A stretch of DNA of 64,000 bases, from NCBI GenBank assembly GCA_030427255.1, contig JAUHWY010000006.1:1-64000 (forward strand), given 5' to 3'. How positions within the stretch are numbered: position 1 is the first letter of the stretch; the number at the start of each line of letters is the position of its first letter. Below are positions 62,826 through 64,000 of this stretch, one piece after another. This DNA comes from Bacteroidia bacterium. GTDB lineage: Bacteria > Bacteroidota > Bacteroidia > CAIKAF01. Position numbers and translations under genes: made by a program. The notes beneath the pieces are model-generated. The model made no database searches, had not been told where the DNA came from, and worked only from the letters and a program-made list of their open reading frames with translations.

Positions 62826-63599
62826 TTAAATGCCCGGCAAATCCTTGCTATAAGCTTCAATAACGGCGTTGGCCAATCCACTGGCACCAATCCGGAAATG
62901 GGCTGCGTCAATGTGGTCTCTGCCTGTTTCTGCCAAGTAAATATCCATATAGGTTTGAGCATCTTCCAAGGTTCGGATTCCTCCGGAGGCTTTAAAACCA
63001 CGTTGTTCTCCGTGGGCTTTTTCCCAGATATTCAGGGCGCGGCAAAAAATGGCCGCAGCGGTAGGGGTCGCCCCCAAATCGCTTTTTCCGGTGCTGGTTT
63101 TGAGGAAATCGGCACCGGCTTCGAGTACGGCATGTGCCGTTTCTCCAAGCAATAGCGGGTCGGCTATTTGACCGGACTCCAAAATAACTTTTAGGACTTT
63201 GCCGGCGCAAATACCTCTAACGGCTTGTACTTCCTTAAAGCAGGCTTGGGGCCCTTGCTCCAATAAAAGCCCCCGGTCAATGACCAAATCTATTTCGTCT
63301 GCTCCCCGGAGCACTGCGGCGCTCACCTCGTGCACTTTAAGGGGAATGCTTGCTTTTCCGGAAGGGAAGTTTCCGGCAACAGAAGCCACGGGAATGCCCA
63401 TGGGCCCAAACACCTCTTTGGCCGCTTCTACGTGGGTCGCATAGACACAAATTGCGGCCGGCACTAGCCTGCGGCCGGTGCGTTCGGCCACGCGTTGAAT
63501 GCGCCTGGACCATTCGCGCACATTGGCGGGGCTGTCTAAATCGTTGAGGGTAGTTATGTCTAAGGTGGCATAAAGCCGCTCCAGTCCTGCATTTGTCAT
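62826..63599 (-). CDS. deoC: Deoxyribose-phosphate aldolase
   Basis: This 257-residue class I aldolase splits 2-deoxyribose-5-phosphate into acetaldehyde and glyceraldehyde-3-phosphate. The Schiff-base lysine lies in DFLKTSTGKS and the second catalytic lysine in GFKASGGIRT; the Asp-Leu-Thr-like start is LDITTLNDLDS, and EIDLVIDRGLL carries the nucleotide/phosphate residues of the family. Length is standard. No other nucleoside-catabolism genes (deoA, deoD, cdd) are in the window. Confidence 0.95.
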   Translation of the reverse strand: MTNAGLERLYATLDITTLNDLDSPANVREWSRRIQRVAERTGRRLVPAAICVYATHVEAAKEVFGPMGIPVASVAGNFPSGKASIPLKVHEVSAAVLRGADEIDLVIDRGLLLEQGPQACFKEVQAVRGICAGKVLKVILESGQIADPLLLGETAHAVLEAGADFLKTSTGKSDLGATPTAAAIFCRALNIWEKAHGEQRGFKASGGIRTLEDAQTYMDIYLAETGRDHIDAAHFRIGASGLANAVIEAYSKDLPGI

Positions 63600-63681
63600 G
63601 GCACAAAAATACAGCTTTTGCCAAGGATTTGAAGCCGATGTGAGGCTTGGTATTACCTAAAGGAAATGCATAACCAAAGCC

Positions 63682-64000
63682 TTAGCTAAGGGATTCCGGA
63701 CAAAAACTCAATTTTAAATCAAATCCTTGGCCTTGGCCATGCCTTAAATAACCCAATTGATTGTGAAAAAACTGTAGGTTTTGGTGGCTGGTTTTGGGCA
63801 TGGGAATGTGGGTATGCCCATACAGCCACAAGCCTGGACAAAAAGTTTCCAACCGATTACCCAGGTCGGCACACAAGGCTTGTTGCATGGGGCCCCTTGC
63901 CGTTGAGGTAGGCAAAAGCGAGGGTAATGGCGCATGGTGGCTAAGGTAAATACGGGGCTGCGCGGACCTTTGAGCTCCCTCTTTCAACAAGAAACGGCAA
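63682..64000 (-). CDS. Calcineurin-like phosphoesterase, 5' end cut by window edge
   Basis: The frame is open to the right edge, so only the C-terminal 105 residues are visible. They contain YLSHHAPLPSL with the tandem histidines that bind the metal pair and WLYGHTHIPM, the last metal-binding motif (GHTH). The residues after it (NLQFFHNQLGYLRHGQ) match the end of metallophosphoesterase domains. The substrate (nucleotide, phospholipid or protein) cannot be said from this fragment. Confidence 0.8.
   Translation of the reverse strand, partial: CRFLLKEGAQRSAQPRIYLSHHAPLPSLLPTSTARGPMQQALCADLGNRLETFCPGLWLYGHTHIPMPKTSHQNLQFFHNQLGYLRHGQGQGFDLKLSFCPESLS

Overview
The window is a typical Bacteroidota chromosome segment. 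Signs of this are a T9SS C-terminal sorting tail, a LytS/LytTR pair with TPR repeats, S46 and M1 exopeptidases, the Porin_10-like barrel, DUF6804, SBBP/HYR surface repeats, start sites without Shine-Dalgarno sequences, and a few promoters of the TTG-N19-TAnnTTTG type. Gene content and moderate GC suggest a Flavobacteriales/Cryomorphaceae-like lineage, but this is inference. No rRNA, tRNA, CRISPR array, prophage or plasmid function is visible.

Layout. 1-4.7 kb: a truncated secreted SBBP/HYR protein and a TPR histidine kinase with its LytTR response regulator. 5-11.6 kb: ilvE, two unknown membrane proteins, a putative porin overlapping rdgB, and an NAD-dependent epimerase-like SDR. 11.8-17.5 kb: a T9SS cargo protein, an ECF sigma factor coupled to an unusual membrane-anchor/linker/beta-barrel protein, and a TetR-fold protein paired with a UbiB/COQ8-type kinase. 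18-23.8 kb: an exported catalase-peroxidase with a strong terminator, a thioredoxin-like protein, then a tight run dtd, MazG-like, rimK, 2-hydroxyacid dehydrogenase. 23.9-31.4 kb: an O-antigen-polymerase/Wzz pair, DUF6804, an M1 peptidase, an Omp85 protein and ung. 31.5-39.2 kb: a 43-residue lipoprotein, OsmC, lipA, PqiA-like, a small lipoprotein, an S46 dipeptidyl peptidase and an AsmA-like protein. 39.4-47.5 kb: LysE, GH3, RsuA-type synthase, YraN, SRPBCC/GyrI protein, ABC permease and purH. 47.7-53.2 kb: the complete rod-shape operon mreB-mreC-mreD-PBP2-rodA. 53.2-64 kb: a tandem pair of exported paralogues, alaS, a REP-associated transposase (RAYT), an M23 peptidase, a glycine-rich PKD protein, a thioredoxin, deoC and a truncated phosphoesterase.

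The most unusual feature is the non-coding repeat content. Eight GC-rich 150-215 bp elements built from nested inverted repeats sit in intergenic gaps roughly every 4-11 kb, several directly against a stop codon. At least two sequence families can be recognised from their shared ends. Separately, two elements with matching 19-bp terminal inverted repeats (87 and 171 bp) lie near the single RAYT transposase. The RAYT gene itself contains a perfect 28-bp palindrome and a 24-bp tandem repeat in frame, sharing the same CAACGCA/TGCGTTG core. Together they look like a live or recent REP/RAYT system whose repeat has entered its own transposase gene. Other points worth following are the sigma factor with a possible trans-envelope partner, the TetR-fold/UbiB pair, and the GH3-LysE gene pair.
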